Notes: generated by a model not told the origin, from the sequence alone. Numbered from the stretch's first letter, positions 1 to 10,576 are shown. The stretch is 64,000 bases of DNA from Janthinobacterium sp. J1-1 (GCF_030944405.1 NZ_CP132339.1:6014001-6078000); one strand, 5' to 3'. Translations and numbers: made by a program.

Positions 1-429
1 CTGGTCGCCATGACGCGCGCGCTGCTGCCGGCTATGGTGGCGCGCAACAGCGGCACCATCATCAACCTCGGTTCGGTGGCCGGCGACACGCCCTACCCCG
101 GCGGCAATGTGTACGGCGCCACCAAGGCCTTCGTCGAACAGTTCACCCTGAACCTGCGCGCCGACCTGGCCGGCACCGGCGTGCGCGCCACCAACCTGGC
201 GCCGGGCCTGTGCGGCGGCACCGAGTTTTCGAACGTGCGCCTGAAGGGCGACGATGCGGCGGCGGCCAAGGTCTACGAGGGCACCCAGCCCTTGACGGCC
301 GAAGACATCGCCGAAACCGCCTACTGGATCGCCACCCTGCCGCCGCACGTCAATATCAACCGTATCGAGATGATGCCGACCTGCCAGGGCTATGGACCGT
401 TGAATATCAAGCGCACGGTGGCGCCATAA
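1..429 (+). CDS. SDR family oxidoreductase (YdfG-like), 5'-truncated by the window
   Basis: C-terminal ~142 residues of a classical short-chain dehydrogenase; the reading frame is open from base 1, so the Rossmann cofactor-binding half lies outside the window. Visible are the strand leading to the catalytic Ser (IINLGSVAG) and, 16 residues on, the catalytic YGATK (Y-x3-K). The tail with IATLPPHVNINRIEMMPT resembles the YdfG/NADP-dependent 3-hydroxy acid dehydrogenase subgroup, which reduces small hydroxy-acid or semialdehyde substrates in the cytoplasm. The substrate cannot be deduced here. It ends about 60 nt before the tRNA-Lys gene and has no obvious partner on this side. Confidence 0.85.
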   Translation: MVAMTRALLPAMVARNSGTIINLGSVAGDTPYPGGNVYGATKAFVEQFTLNLRADLAGTGVRATNLAPGLCGGTEFSNVRLKGDDAAAAKVYEGTQPLTAEDIAETAYWIATLPPHVNINRIEMMPTCQGYGPLNIKRTVAP

Positions 430-451
430 GCGAAGAATTACGCGGCATGCC

Positions 452-480
452 TTGCAAAATTGCCCGGCGCCGGTCATAAT
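452..480 (+). promoter_or_regulatory. Sigma70-type promoter of the tRNA-Lys gene
   Basis: TTGCAA (452-457) and CATAAT (475-480) are separated by 17 nt and sit 10 nt upstream of the first base of the tRNA. Spacing and placement fit a housekeeping promoter. Inferred from sequence only. Confidence 0.65.
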
Positions 481-490
481 AGCCGCCCTT

Positions 491-566
491 GGGTCGTTAG
501 CTCAGCTGGTAGAGCAGCGGACTTTTAATCCGTTGGTCGCAGGTTCGAATCCCGCACGGCCTACCA
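491..566 (+). tRNA. tRNA-Lys(UUU)
   Basis: A 76-nt cloverleaf can be drawn by hand: 7-bp acceptor stem GGGTCGT/ACGGCCT (first pair G-U), D-arm GCTC...GAGC, anticodon stem GCGGA/TCCGT with loop CTTTTAA (anticodon TTT), T-arm GCAGG TTCGAAT CCCGC, and an encoded 3' CCA. It decodes AAA/AAG. It is monocistronic, with its own promoter and terminator. Confidence 0.97.
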
Positions 567-582
567 AGAATTTGCTTGATGT

Positions 583-611
583 AAAAGCCAACCCTCACCG
601 GTTGGCTTTTT
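583..611 (+). terminator. Rho-independent terminator of tRNA-Lys
   Basis: An 11-bp perfect stem AAAAGCCAACC/GGTTGGCTTTT with a 6-nt loop (594-599), ending in a T run (607-611), 16 nt after the tRNA CCA. Confidence 0.85.
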
Positions 612-664
612 GCATTTCAGCACGCATGTTCTATCATGCTGGCATTCAAGTCGAACTCAAGCCC

Positions 665-1258
665 ATGCCCTTCACTATCGCCGCCCCCGTCCACAGCGAA
701 CTGATCATCAAGAAAAGCCGTTTTATCGGTTGCGTGCAGCCGATGACGGACCGCGCCAGCGCGCAACAGATCGTCAACGGCTTGAAAGCCCGGCATCCGG
801 GCGCGGTGCACGTGTGCTGGGCGCTGCTGGCGGGCGGGCAGTCGGCGGCCGTCGATGATGGCGAACCGAGCGGCACCGCCGGGCGGCCCATGCTGGACGT
901 GCTGCGCCACCAGGACCTGGAAGGGGTGCTGGCGACGGTGGTGCGCTATTGGGGCGGCGTGAAACTGGGCGCGGGCGGGCTGGTGCGGGCCTACACCGAC
1001 AGCGTGGCGCAGGCGCTGCTGCAGGCGGAAAAGACGGCCATCGTGCGCCAGCGGCGGCTAGCCTGCACGGTGCCGTATGCGATGGAAGGCATGCTGCGGC
1101 GCGAACTCGATGCGGCGGGCGCCACCTTGCTGGCGGTGGCGCACAGCGACGCGGTGCTGTTCGATTTCAGCCTGGCCGAGGGCGCCGCCAGCGCCTTGCT
1201 GGCGCATCTGGACGAGGCGGGCAACGGGCGCATCGCGTGGCTGGAACAGCAGGACTAA
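665..1258 (+). CDS. YigZ/IMPACT family protein (UPF0029)
   Basis: 197 aa, close to the ~200 aa of E. coli YigZ. The N-terminal half carries the IMPACT/UPF0029 core: ELIIKKSRFIG at the start, then a conserved DDGEPSGTAGRPML stretch followed by VVRYWGGVKLGAGGLVRAY. The C-terminal ~65 residues fit the small DUF1949 domain. Eukaryotic IMPACT modulates Gcn2 signalling; the bacterial role is not established. I chose ATG 665 because alignment to the family begins there; ATG 626 in frame would add 13 residues (starting MFYHAG). The stop overlaps the convergent gene's stop by 4 nt. Confidence 0.88.
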   Translation: MPFTIAAPVHSELIIKKSRFIGCVQPMTDRASAQQIVNGLKARHPGAVHVCWALLAGGQSAAVDDGEPSGTAGRPMLDVLRHQDLEGVLATVVRYWGGVKLGAGGLVRAYTDSVAQALLQAEKTAIVRQRRLACTVPYAMEGMLRRELDAAGATLLAVAHSDAVLFDFSLAEGAASALLAHLDEAGNGRIAWLEQQD

Positions 1259-1782
1259 AAAGGCAAGAAAAAGGAATCCAGACTTGCCCGCCTGGTGTTG
1301 AATTCGGCAACCTGCTGCGCATCAAGCTTGAGTTCCACCTCGGTCCAGGAGCCTGAAACATCGCTGACATGGCTCCAGATGCGCCGCACCGACAAGGTCG
1401 ATCCGTGCAAGTCGGCGTCCAGCAGGCTGATCCTGATCGCGCCGTTATCGCGAAACGCATATTTGCCGCTCGGCGCGGTGGACAAGGCGTGCGTCCAGCT
1501 TTGCAGTTGCGCGGTCGAGGCTGGCCACAGATCGATCCTGAAGAATGCCCTGATGGTCTCGGTCAGCGGCAGGATGTCGTTCAACAGCTTGTGCACGCGC
1601 TCATCGCCGGTATCACGCAGCGCCTTGGAATTGGCGGCGTAACTGAACTCCAGGATGACTTCATGCATGTCGCGGGCGGTGGCGGCCCGGTCGAAATGTT
1701 GCGTCAGATAATTGGGTTCGAGCCAGTCCAGTGCATGGACCAGCTCGGCAAGCGAGGCCAGCGTATCGGCAACATTACTCAC
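1255..1782 (-). CDS. Hypothetical protein, 175 aa
   Basis: No family recognised. The predicted soluble protein has an N-terminal helical half (about 1-95, rich in Leu/Ala with a DMHEVILEF segment) and a C-terminal half that looks like beta-strands (KYAFRDNGAIRISLLDADL..., WTEVELKLDAQQVAEF). There is no signal peptide or membrane segment. The start is GTG, one base after the stop of the upstream gene (TAA-T-GTG), so translation of the two is probably coupled. Coding status is supported by this tight junction and the clean stop overlap with the convergent yigZ-like gene. Function unknown. Confidence 0.6.
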   Translation of the reverse strand: MSNVADTLASLAELVHALDWLEPNYLTQHFDRAATARDMHEVILEFSYAANSKALRDTGDERVHKLLNDILPLTETIRAFFRIDLWPASTAQLQSWTHALSTAPSGKYAFRDNGAIRISLLDADLHGSTLSVRRIWSHVSDVSGSWTEVELKLDAQQVAEFNTRRASLDSFFLPF

Positions 1783-1783
1783 A

Positions 1784-2257
1784 TTACTGCACCCGCCGCA
1801 CTTTCGGCGAGTTATTCGTGCCGTCGATCTTCAGGAAGTAGGTGCCGATGACATTACGCTCGACCTTGACCCTGGCATCGGTCATCGGCGACAGCACGGC
1901 GGAGCTGCCGTCGACGATGCGCCATACCTGGCCATTGGCCAGCCTGACCAATTCATTGCCGCTCCAGCCATCAAAACGGCCGGCGATGGTCGAGCTGATC
2001 GAATTGTCCTGTTCGGGTATGACCGACTTGGGCGCCTTGACGGTCGCCATGCCGAACGCCTGTTCGCGCTGCTGCGGCGTGGGTGCGGCAGCGGCGGCGG
2101 CGACAGGGGCGGCCAGCGGCGCGGCCGCGCCGACGGGAATCGCGTCATAGCAGGCCACGCGGGCGGGCACTTCGGCGATCGCCCGGCATTGCAGCATGGC
2201 GGCGTCATCCGCCAGGGCGCTACCGGCTACGAACAGCAATACAAACAGAGCTTGCAT
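1784..2257 (-). CDS. Hypothetical exported protein with C-x(n)-RVACYD motif
   Basis: 157 aa. It begins with a short signal peptide (MQALFVLLFVAGSALA) and is therefore predicted to be periplasmic. The mature N-terminus carries two Cys in a pattern CRAIAEVPARVACYDAI, a motif seen at the N-terminus of many small exported proteobacterial proteins (including some annotated as type VI accessory proteins). An Ala/Pro-rich linker follows at about 45-65. The C-terminal ~85 residues look like a small beta domain (NGQVWRIVDGSSAVL...VIGTYFLKIDG). Molecular function is unknown. It is the first gene of a two-gene unit with the 175-aa protein. Confidence 0.68.
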   Translation of the reverse strand: MQALFVLLFVAGSALADDAAMLQCRAIAEVPARVACYDAIPVGAAAPLAAPVAAAAAAPTPQQREQAFGMATVKAPKSVIPEQDNSISSTIAGRFDGWSGNELVRLANGQVWRIVDGSSAVLSPMTDARVKVERNVIGTYFLKIDGTNNSPKVRRVQ

Positions 2258-2322
2258 CGATACTCTTTCAAAATGAAGGGCTTGTGCCTGGTGTGACAGG
2301 AACTCGGTGACAAATTATAGCC

Positions 2323-2709
2323 TCAGCCGCGCGGCCGCCTTGCCTGCAGCAAAATAAAATGCAGCCAGGCCAATGCCGGCAGCACCACCAGCACCAGCGC
2401 CAGTCCGGCCGGCATGGCCGGCAGGAAATGCACGCCGGCGGCCAGGAAGCCGGCGACGGCGGCCCAGAAACGCCAGTCGAAGGCATACGCCTTGCGCGCC
2501 ACGGTGGCCAGCGCGATGCGCCAGAATTCCACCAGCGCCCACAGGCTGGCGGCCAGCAGCAGCGCCGTCACGGTATTGGCTTCGGGCGCGTCCGAATACG
2601 TCCGCACCAGGTTGTACAGCAGGACGGGAAAGCCGCCGGCGATGGCGACGGTGGCTGGCCCGGCCGCGACAATGGCTTCCACCAGCCAGCCTTTGGAACG
2701 ATGATCCAT
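2323..2709 (-). CDS. Small integral membrane protein, hypothetical
   Basis: 128 aa with about four hydrophobic segments: around 10-35 (VEAIVAAGPATVAIAGGFPV), 45-70, 80-95 and 98-122 (LVLVVLPALAWLHFILL). The C-terminus RRPRG is basic and probably cytoplasmic. No family recognised. The start ATG lies 9 nt after the stop of the upstream NTF2-like gene, so the two are probably co-transcribed. No catalytic motif is visible. Confidence 0.62.
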   Translation of the reverse strand: MDHRSKGWLVEAIVAAGPATVAIAGGFPVLLYNLVRTYSDAPEANTVTALLLAASLWALVEFWRIALATVARKAYAFDWRFWAAVAGFLAAGVHFLPAMPAGLALVLVVLPALAWLHFILLQARRPRG

Positions 2710-2718
2710 GGCCCGCCC

Positions 2719-3096
2719 TTACGCGACGACGCCGGAATGGGCGGCGATCACTTGCAGGGAACCATCCACCGCCTGCGCCCACACGCGCGTAAAGCGGAAG
2801 TCGCCATGCGTTTCGGCATCGTGGTAAGTGCCTGTCAGCCGCATGCGTACCGAGACCACCGCCACATTGCCCTGGAGGCGGACCTGCTGCTCGGAGACTT
2901 GCAGCTCGGTAATCGTCAGCAAGCGCTGTTCATGCGCGGCCAGGTCGGCCTGTTTGCTGAGCAGATGGCCCAGGTGATTGGTGAACAGCAAATCGTCGGC
3001 CAGCAGCAGATTCAGTTGCGCCACGTCGGAATCCATCATGGCCAGGCGCAGCCGCTCTTCCGCGTTCAGGACCTGTGCTTCATTCAGTTGGTTCAT
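2719..3096 (-). CDS. Nuclear transport factor 2-like / DUF4440 family protein
   Basis: 125 aa, the usual size of a single SnoaL/NTF2-like cone domain. The pattern EERLRLAMMDSDVAQLNLLLADDLLFTNHLGHLLSKQADL is typical of the DUF4440 subgroup: two N-terminal helices, then the first strand. It is followed by alternating strands ending RVWAQAVDGSLQVIAAH. Such proteins bind small hydrophobic ligands or act as enzymes, but the substrate cannot be predicted. Cytoplasmic, with no signal peptide. The AGGAAAAC before ATG 3096 is a reasonable ribosome binding site. Divergent from the cystine symporter across 282 nt. Confidence 0.78.
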   Translation of the reverse strand: MNQLNEAQVLNAEERLRLAMMDSDVAQLNLLLADDLLFTNHLGHLLSKQADLAAHEQRLLTITELQVSEQQVRLQGNVAVVSVRMRLTGTYHDAETHGDFRFTRVWAQAVDGSLQVIAAHSGVVA

Positions 3097-3378
3097 GTTT
3101 TCCTGGTCAAGTAATGTTCCTGTTATGCATCAGGCAAGCGTGCCATGCTGACACAAGTCATGCATCAATGCCCGCATTCTACTATCCACCCGATGGCTTA
3201 TAACAGGCGCACATATTCATATAGCGTAATATTCGCAGCCGGTTCGGCCAGTACGCCCCCATAGTACGGTAGAGTGCCTGCCCTTCGGCACCAGAGCAGG
3301 TGCCATGTTCCATGCAGCAAAGTTCTATAAAATGCCGTAAGTAAATCAAAACCAAGAAAGTCAGGATAAGGCCCCTCT

Positions 3379-4779
3379 ATGGCAATTACCATCATTCTCA
3401 ATCTGATCGTCGCACTGATCGTGTTCGCCTTCATGTTCCGCCAGCAAAGCCGCCACGCCACGTTTACCGTGCGCGTGTTTACCGGCCTGGGCCTGGGCGT
3501 ACTGCTGGGCGCGGCCGCGCAAGCCATCTATGGCGCCGATGCGGCGGCCATTGCCGGCACCAATGACTACCTGGCCATCGTCGGCAGCGGCTATGTGAAA
3601 CTGCTGCAGATGATCATCATGCCGTTGATCATGGTGTCCATCATCTCGGCCATTTTGAAACTCAAGGACGCCAGTTCACTGGGCAAGATCAGCGTGTTGA
3701 CCATCGGCATCCTGTTGATCACCACCACGGTGGCGGCCGCCATCGGCATCCTGATGGCGAAACTGTTCGGCCTGACCGCCGTCGGGCTCACTTCCAGCGC
3801 GGCCGAAGTGGCGCGCGGCGTGCAGCTGCAGGGCTCGCTGGAAACGGCCAAGGCCTTGTCGCTGCCGAAACTGCTGATCAGCTTCGTGCCGGCCAACCCC
3901 TTCCTCGACATGACGGGCGCGCGCAAGACCTCGACCATCGCGGTGGTCGTGTTCGCCATCTTCATCGGCATTTCGGCCACCGGCATCGCCGCGAAAAAGC
4001 CCGAGATCTTTGCCTCGTTCGAACAGTTCATGAAAGTGGCGCACGCCATCGTCATGCGCATGGTCACGCTGGTGCTGCGCCTGACGCCGTATGGCGTGTT
4101 TGCGCTGATGTTCGAGGTGGTATCGAGTTCGAGCTACACCGACATATTGAAACTGATCAATTTCGTGGTGGCCTCGTACAGCGCCCTGATCTTGATGTTC
4201 CTGGTGCACCTGGCGATCATCGCCGGCACCGGGCTGAACCCGCTGCGCTTCGTGAAGAAAGTGTTCCCCGTGCTGGCGTTTGCGTTCACCTCGCGCACCA
4301 GCGCCGGGTCGATCCCGATGAGCGTGCAGACCCAGACCAAGCGCCTGGGCACGCCGGAAGGCATCGCCAACTTCGCCGCGTCGTTCGGCTCGACCATCGG
4401 CCAGAACGGCTGCGCCGGCATTTATCCCGCCATGCTGGCCGTGATGATCGCGCCCACCGTCGGCGTCGATCCGTTTACCGTCAGTTTCCTGCTGCCCTTG
4501 CTGGCCATCGTCACCATCGGTTCGATCGGCGTGGCCGGCGTCGGCGGCGGCGCCACCTTTGCCGCGCTGATCGTGCTGTCGGCGATGGACCTGCCGGTGG
4601 CCCTGGCCGGCTTGCTGATTTCCGTGGAACCCTTGATCGACATGGGCCGCACCGCGCTCAACGTCAGCGGCTCGATCACGGCCGGCACCGTCACCAGCCG
4701 CGTCATGGGGCAGACCGACCTGGCCGTCTACAACAGCGAGACGGCAGCCGACCTGGACGAGGTCGAGCACGCCGTCTGA
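3379..4779 (+). CDS. tcyP: L-cystine:cation symporter, TcyP-like (DAACS family)
   Basis: 466 aa, matching E. coli TcyP/YdjN (463 aa) of the dicarboxylate/amino acid:cation symporter family. About eight membrane helices plus re-entrant loops. Near residues 70-95 is the YVKLLQMIIMPLIMVSIISAI segment typical of the TcyP branch. The first helical hairpin carries FTSRTSAGSIPMSVQT, where glutamate transporters have the Ser-rich motif, and a later helix has DMGRTALNVSGS. Expected role: high-affinity uptake of L-cystine (and perhaps related sulfur compounds) across the inner membrane. Monocistronic by appearance; the 282-nt upstream gap contains a TATAAA -10-like element (3326-3331) but no convincing -35. 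Confidence 0.87.
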   Translation: MAITIILNLIVALIVFAFMFRQQSRHATFTVRVFTGLGLGVLLGAAAQAIYGADAAAIAGTNDYLAIVGSGYVKLLQMIIMPLIMVSIISAILKLKDASSLGKISVLTIGILLITTTVAAAIGILMAKLFGLTAVGLTSSAAEVARGVQLQGSLETAKALSLPKLLISFVPANPFLDMTGARKTSTIAVVVFAIFIGISATGIAAKKPEIFASFEQFMKVAHAIVMRMVTLVLRLTPYGVFALMFEVVSSSSYTDILKLINFVVASYSALILMFLVHLAIIAGTGLNPLRFVKKVFPVLAFAFTSRTSAGSIPMSVQTQTKRLGTPEGIANFAASFGSTIGQNGCAGIYPAMLAVMIAPTVGVDPFTVSFLLPLLAIVTIGSIGVAGVGGGATFAALIVLSAMDLPVALAGLLISVEPLIDMGRTALNVSGSITAGTVTSRVMGQTDLAVYNSETAADLDEVEHAV

Positions 4780-4843
4780 GCGCCACCGTTTGCCGCTTTC
4801 GTCTATATTGATAATTAATTGATATGGATGAAAGAGGCAGGCG

Positions 4844-5608
4844 ATGGAACAGAAATGGCCGCAACAAATCTGGATCGTGCGTCATGGCCAGAGCGCCGGC
4901 AACGTGGCGCGCGATACGGCCGAAGCGGAAAAACAGCTGTTGATCAGCATTGCCGAGCGCGATGTCGACGTGCCCCTGTCCACCTTGGGCGAACAGCAGG
5001 CCCAGGCGCTGGGCGACTGGTTTGTCTCCCTTCCCCCCGAACAACAACCGACCGTGGTGCTGTATTCGCCGTATGTACGTGCGCGTGAAACGGCGCAGGC
5101 GGTGCTGGGCAAACTCGACAAATCCTCGCTCGTCTCGGTGGTGGCCGACGAGCGCCTGCGCGAAAAGGAGTTCGGCATTCTCGACCGGCTCACCGTGCAC
5201 GGCATCGCCAGCAAATATCCCGAACTGCACGAGCAGCGCCAGCACGTGGGCAAGTTTTATTTCCGCCCACCCGGTGGCGAAAGCTGGTGCGACGTGATCT
5301 TGCGCCTGCGCAGCGTGCTCGACACGGTCACGCGCGAATACCGCGGCGAGCGCGTGCTGATCGTCGGCCACCAGGTGATCGTCAACTGCTTCCGCTACCT
5401 GCTGGAGCGCTGCGACGAGCAGGCCATCCTGGCGATCGACAAGGCGGCCGACGTGCCCAACTGCGGCGTCACCTCGTATGCCTTCAATGCTGCCTTGGGC
5501 AAGCACGGCAAGCTGCAACTGGACCTGTGCAATTTTGTCGCGCCACTGGAAGACTCGGGCACGCCCGTCACCGACCAGCCCGACATGCCGGCCGCGCCCA
5601 AGGCCTGA
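4844..5608 (+). CDS. Histidine phosphatase family protein (phosphoglycerate mutase-like)
   Basis: 254 aa. The catalytic RHGQ motif is at residues ~11-14 (IWIVRHGQSAGN), with the nucleophile His in it, and the second catalytic His is in the later VLIVGHQVIVNCF. STLGEQQAQALGDWF and SPYVRARETAQAV are typical branch-1 histidine phosphatase features. It could be a broad phosphatase or a cofactor-dependent phosphoglycerate mutase homologue; the substrate is undefined. The gene ends 12 nt before the NAD(P)HX dehydratase gene, suggesting an operon. Confidence 0.88.
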   Translation: MEQKWPQQIWIVRHGQSAGNVARDTAEAEKQLLISIAERDVDVPLSTLGEQQAQALGDWFVSLPPEQQPTVVLYSPYVRARETAQAVLGKLDKSSLVSVVADERLREKEFGILDRLTVHGIASKYPELHEQRQHVGKFYFRPPGGESWCDVILRLRSVLDTVTREYRGERVLIVGHQVIVNCFRYLLERCDEQAILAIDKAADVPNCGVTSYAFNAALGKHGKLQLDLCNFVAPLEDSGTPVTDQPDMPAAPKA

Positions 5609-5620
5609 CAAGGAGAGCGG

Positions 5621-6499
5621 ATGAACGCCACCGCCATCACCGCCGCCCTGCTGCGCGGCTGGCCGCTGCCGATGCCCACACCCGACGGCGACAAGGAAGT
5701 GCGCGGCCACCTCTTGATTATCGGCGGCTCGCGCGAAATGCCGGGCGCCATCTTGCTGGCCGCCACTGCGGCCTTGCGCGCGGGCGCAGGCAAGCTGACC
5801 CTGGCCACGGCCGCCAGCGTGGCGCCGCAGGTGGCGATCGCCATGCCGGAAGCGAAGGTGATCGCGCTGGAAGAAACGGCGCACGGCGGTTTCCGGCGCG
5901 AAGCGAAAGAGCGGCTGGCGCCGCTGGCCGGCAAGGTCAGCGCGGTGCTGGTCGGACCCGGCATGAGCGATGACGCGGCCAGTTGCGAACTGATGCGCTG
6001 CCTCTTGCCCGTGTTTGCCGGCAGCCGCATGATTATCGACGCCTGCGCCATGAAGGTGGTCTGCAACTCCGGCAATTTCCGCTTTGCCCAGCCGGTACTG
6101 CTGACGCCGCACGCGGGCGAAATGGCGCACCTGACGCGCCAGTCCAAGGAAGCCATCCTGGCCGACCCGCAAGGCGCGGCGCTGGAGGCGGCGCAGCGCT
6201 GGAATGCGGTGGTGGCGCTGAAAGGCGCGCTCACCATCATCGCCACGCCCGGCGGCCAGTGCTGGTCGCATGAAGGCGGCAATGTGGGCCTGGCCATTTC
6301 CGGTTCGGGCGACACCCTGGCCGGCATCATCACGGGCCTGGCCGCGCGCGGTGCGCCACTGGAACAAGCATGTTCCTGGGGCATTGCCCTGCATGCGCTG
6401 GCCGGCGACCAGCTGGCCTTGCGCTTCGGCCTGCTCGGCTACCTGGCGCGCGAGATTCCGGCCGAAGTGCCGGCGCTATTGCGGCATCTGGCTGCCTGA
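5621..6499 (+). CDS. nnrD: ADP/ATP-dependent (S)-NAD(P)H-hydrate dehydratase
   Basis: 292 aa, equal to the C-terminal carbohydrate-kinase-like domain of the bifunctional YjeF/Nnr protein; the epimerase domain (NnrE) is absent here. Visible signatures are GHLLIIGGSREMPGAILLAATAAL (nucleotide region), LTPHAGEMAHL, VALKGALTII, and GNVGLAISGSGDTLAGIITGL with the catalytic Asp in GSGDTLAG. It repairs hydrated NADH/NADPH in the cytoplasm. A clear AAGGAG ribosome binding site precedes ATG 5621. The stand-alone form requires an epimerase elsewhere in the genome. Confidence 0.9.
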   Translation: MNATAITAALLRGWPLPMPTPDGDKEVRGHLLIIGGSREMPGAILLAATAALRAGAGKLTLATAASVAPQVAIAMPEAKVIALEETAHGGFRREAKERLAPLAGKVSAVLVGPGMSDDAASCELMRCLLPVFAGSRMIIDACAMKVVCNSGNFRFAQPVLLTPHAGEMAHLTRQSKEAILADPQGAALEAAQRWNAVVALKGALTIIATPGGQCWSHEGGNVGLAISGSGDTLAGIITGLAARGAPLEQACSWGIALHALAGDQLALRFGLLGYLAREIPAEVPALLRHLAA

Positions 6500-6567
6500 C
6501 GTGCGAACGTAAAAACAACAGCATAAGCATATCCGGAAAGAATCGTTAGCCCCGCCGCTGCCCTCCC

Positions 6568-6606
6568 TTAAGCTTCGATCAACAGTTTCCATATGATCAA
6601 GCTTAA
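6568..6606 (+). promoter_or_regulatory. 13-bp inverted repeat abutting the ribosome binding site of the TonB receptor
   Basis: Left arm TTAAGCTTCGATCA (6568-6581) and right arm TGATCAAGCTTAA (6594-6606) are complementary over 13 bp with one bulged base and a 12-nt loop. The right arm overlaps the start of the AAAGGA Shine-Dalgarno (6605-6610) before GTG 6616. It could be an operator or an RNA hairpin controlling access to the ribosome binding site. There is no T tract, so it is not a terminator. Confidence 0.65.
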
Positions 6607-6615
6607 AGGACCGCC

Positions 6616-9093
<2,478 letters not shown>

Positions 9094-9105
9094 CCAGGAC
9101 TACAC

Positions 9106-10029
9106 ATGATCATCAAGAAACTCTCCCGACTCGTCGCCGGCGCCTGCCTGGGCGCGCTGCTGCTGTCCACCCAGGCGCAAGCGGCCACGCCGCTGGTGCT
9201 GATGACCGATTTCGGCACCGCCGACGGCGCTGTCTCGGCCATGCATGGCGTGGCCTATGGCGTCGATCCCAAGCTCACCATTTCCGACCTGACGCACCAG
9301 ATACCCGACTACGATATCTGGCTCGGCGCCTACCGCCTGTACCAGACGGCCAATTACTGGCCCGAGGGCACGGTATTCGTTTCCGTGATCGATCCGGGCG
9401 TGGGCACCCAGCGCAAGTCGGTGGTCTTGAAAACGAAAAACGGCCGCTATTTCGTCGGTCCCGACAATGGCTTGTTTACCCTGATCGCCGAGCGCGACGG
9501 CGTGGCCGAACTGCGCGAGATCGATGAAAAGGTCAACCGCCTGGCCGGCTCCGCCGAGTCGTATACCTTCCATGGCCGCGACGTCTACGCCTATGTCGGT
9601 GCGCGCCTGGCCTCGGGCGCCATCACGTATGAACAGGTGGGCCCGCAGTTGCCGAGCGAGTCGGTGGTGAAGATCGCCTACCAGCACGCCGTACGCGACG
9701 GTAATACCATCCGCGGCATCGTGCCGGTGCTGGACGTCAAGTATGGCAATGTGTGGACGAATATCCCGAAAGCACTGCTCGATGAACTGGGCGTCCAACC
9801 GCACGACCCGCTGCAAGTGCGCATTTTGCACAAGGGCAAGCAGGTGGCGAAAGTCACGGCGCCGTTCGAACACACGTTTGGCGGCGTGGCCAAGGGCAAG
9901 CCACTGGTCTACCTGAACAGCTTGCTGGACGTGGCCGTGGCCATCAGCCAGGGCGACTTTGCGGCCAAACACCATATCGAGTCGGGCGTGGACTGGCAAG
10001 TCGAAGTGAGCAAAGTCAATAACAAGTAA
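9106..10029 (+). CDS. SAM hydrolase / SAM hydroxide adenosyltransferase family (DUF62) with a signal peptide
   Basis: 307 aa. Residues 1-26 form a Sec signal peptide (basic MIIKK, hydrophobic core, TQAQA cleavage site), so the protein is predicted to be periplasmic. The mature part is a full DUF62 protein: LVLMTDFGTADGAVSAMHG, then DPGVGTQRKSVV and YTFHGRDVYAYVGA. These supply the family's Asp-Arg-His water-activating triad as D96, R103 and H156. Family members cleave S-adenosylmethionine to adenosine plus methionine, or are SAM halogenases (fluorinase/chlorinase). Coupling to the TonB receptor 12 nt upstream suggests the pair handles an imported adenosyl compound. Location and substrate are inferences. 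Confidence 0.87.
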   Translation: MIIKKLSRLVAGACLGALLLSTQAQAATPLVLMTDFGTADGAVSAMHGVAYGVDPKLTISDLTHQIPDYDIWLGAYRLYQTANYWPEGTVFVSVIDPGVGTQRKSVVLKTKNGRYFVGPDNGLFTLIAERDGVAELREIDEKVNRLAGSAESYTFHGRDVYAYVGARLASGAITYEQVGPQLPSESVVKIAYQHAVRDGNTIRGIVPVLDVKYGNVWTNIPKALLDELGVQPHDPLQVRILHKGKQVAKVTAPFEHTFGGVAKGKPLVYLNSLLDVAVAISQGDFAAKHHIESGVDWQVEVSKVNNK

Positions 10030-10037
10030 GGCCAAAC

Positions 10038-10067
10038 GGCCAGGACGTTCTGTCCTGGCCTTCTGCT
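10038..10067 (+). terminator. Terminator after the receptor/SAM-hydrolase pair
   Basis: Perfect 9-bp stem GGCCAGGAC/GTCCTGGCC with a 5-nt loop, followed by a T-rich TTCTGCTTT, 8 nt past the stop codon. Confidence 0.75.
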
Positions 10068-10077
10068 TTGAGTCCCG

Positions 10078-10111
10078 CGCTTGCGCCTCACGCTTGCGTC
10101 TCGCGCTTGCG
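10078..10111. repeat. Three-copy 13-bp-period tandem repeat (CGCTTGCG core)
   Basis: The octamer CGCTTGCG occurs at 10078, 10091 and 10104, exactly 13 bp apart, with degenerate spacers. It is non-coding and lies between the SAM-hydrolase terminator and the lipoprotein gene. Significance unknown; it may be a small slipped-strand repeat or a protein-binding array. Confidence 0.6.
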
Positions 10112-10273
10112 CAGGCGCAAACAAAACTGCCGCCGCTCCCCGGCAATCTGTGTCGATTTGTAAATCGCGTGAACCTGCGGCCGTCTGCCCACTCTAATTT
10201 TGGCAAGCGATGCCAGCCTTGTTCTGAACCGGCAAGGAATCCGACAACAGGTTGTTAACCGAAAGGGAAAATC

Positions 10274-10564
10274 ATGACGGCACCACTGATTACCACCAGC
10301 AAAATTGTCTTCGGCAGCGCGATTGTGTGCGCGCTGCTGGCCGGCTGCAACAAGCGCGAGGATACGGCGGCCACCACGCCGCCAGCCACCACTGTGACGC
10401 CAGCCACGCCGCCGGCCGATACGGCGCCCGCCCCGACCACGCCACCGCCAGACACCACCACCCCGCCACCGGCCGGCACCACCCCACCGGACGGCACGAC
10501 AACGCCGCCGGGAGGTACCACGCCGCCGGGCGGCACGACGCCACCACCGCCAAGCGGCAGCTAA
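10274..10564 (+). CDS. Small Pro/Thr-rich lipoprotein
   Basis: 96 aa. The N-terminus is a lipoprotein signal peptide with lipobox LLAGC (Cys about residue 25). The mature protein is short-charged (NKRED) and then almost entirely Thr/Pro/Ala/Gly with repeats of TTPPxGT type (for example TTPPGGTTPPGGTTPPPP). The mature region looks disordered and extended, a likely cell-envelope spacer. No enzymatic domain is possible at this size. The ribosome binding site GAAAGGG precedes ATG 10274. Flanked by terminators, so monocistronic. Confidence 0.78.
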   Translation: MTAPLITTSKIVFGSAIVCALLAGCNKREDTAATTPPATTVTPATPPADTAPAPTTPPPDTTTPPPAGTTPPDGTTTPPGGTTPPGGTTPPPPSGS

Positions 10565-10576
10565 GCCCGGCGACCG

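Noticed and set aside
5621..6499. Bifunctional NAD(P)HX epimerase/dehydratase
   Set aside because: The epimerase domain is missing; only the dehydratase half is encoded.
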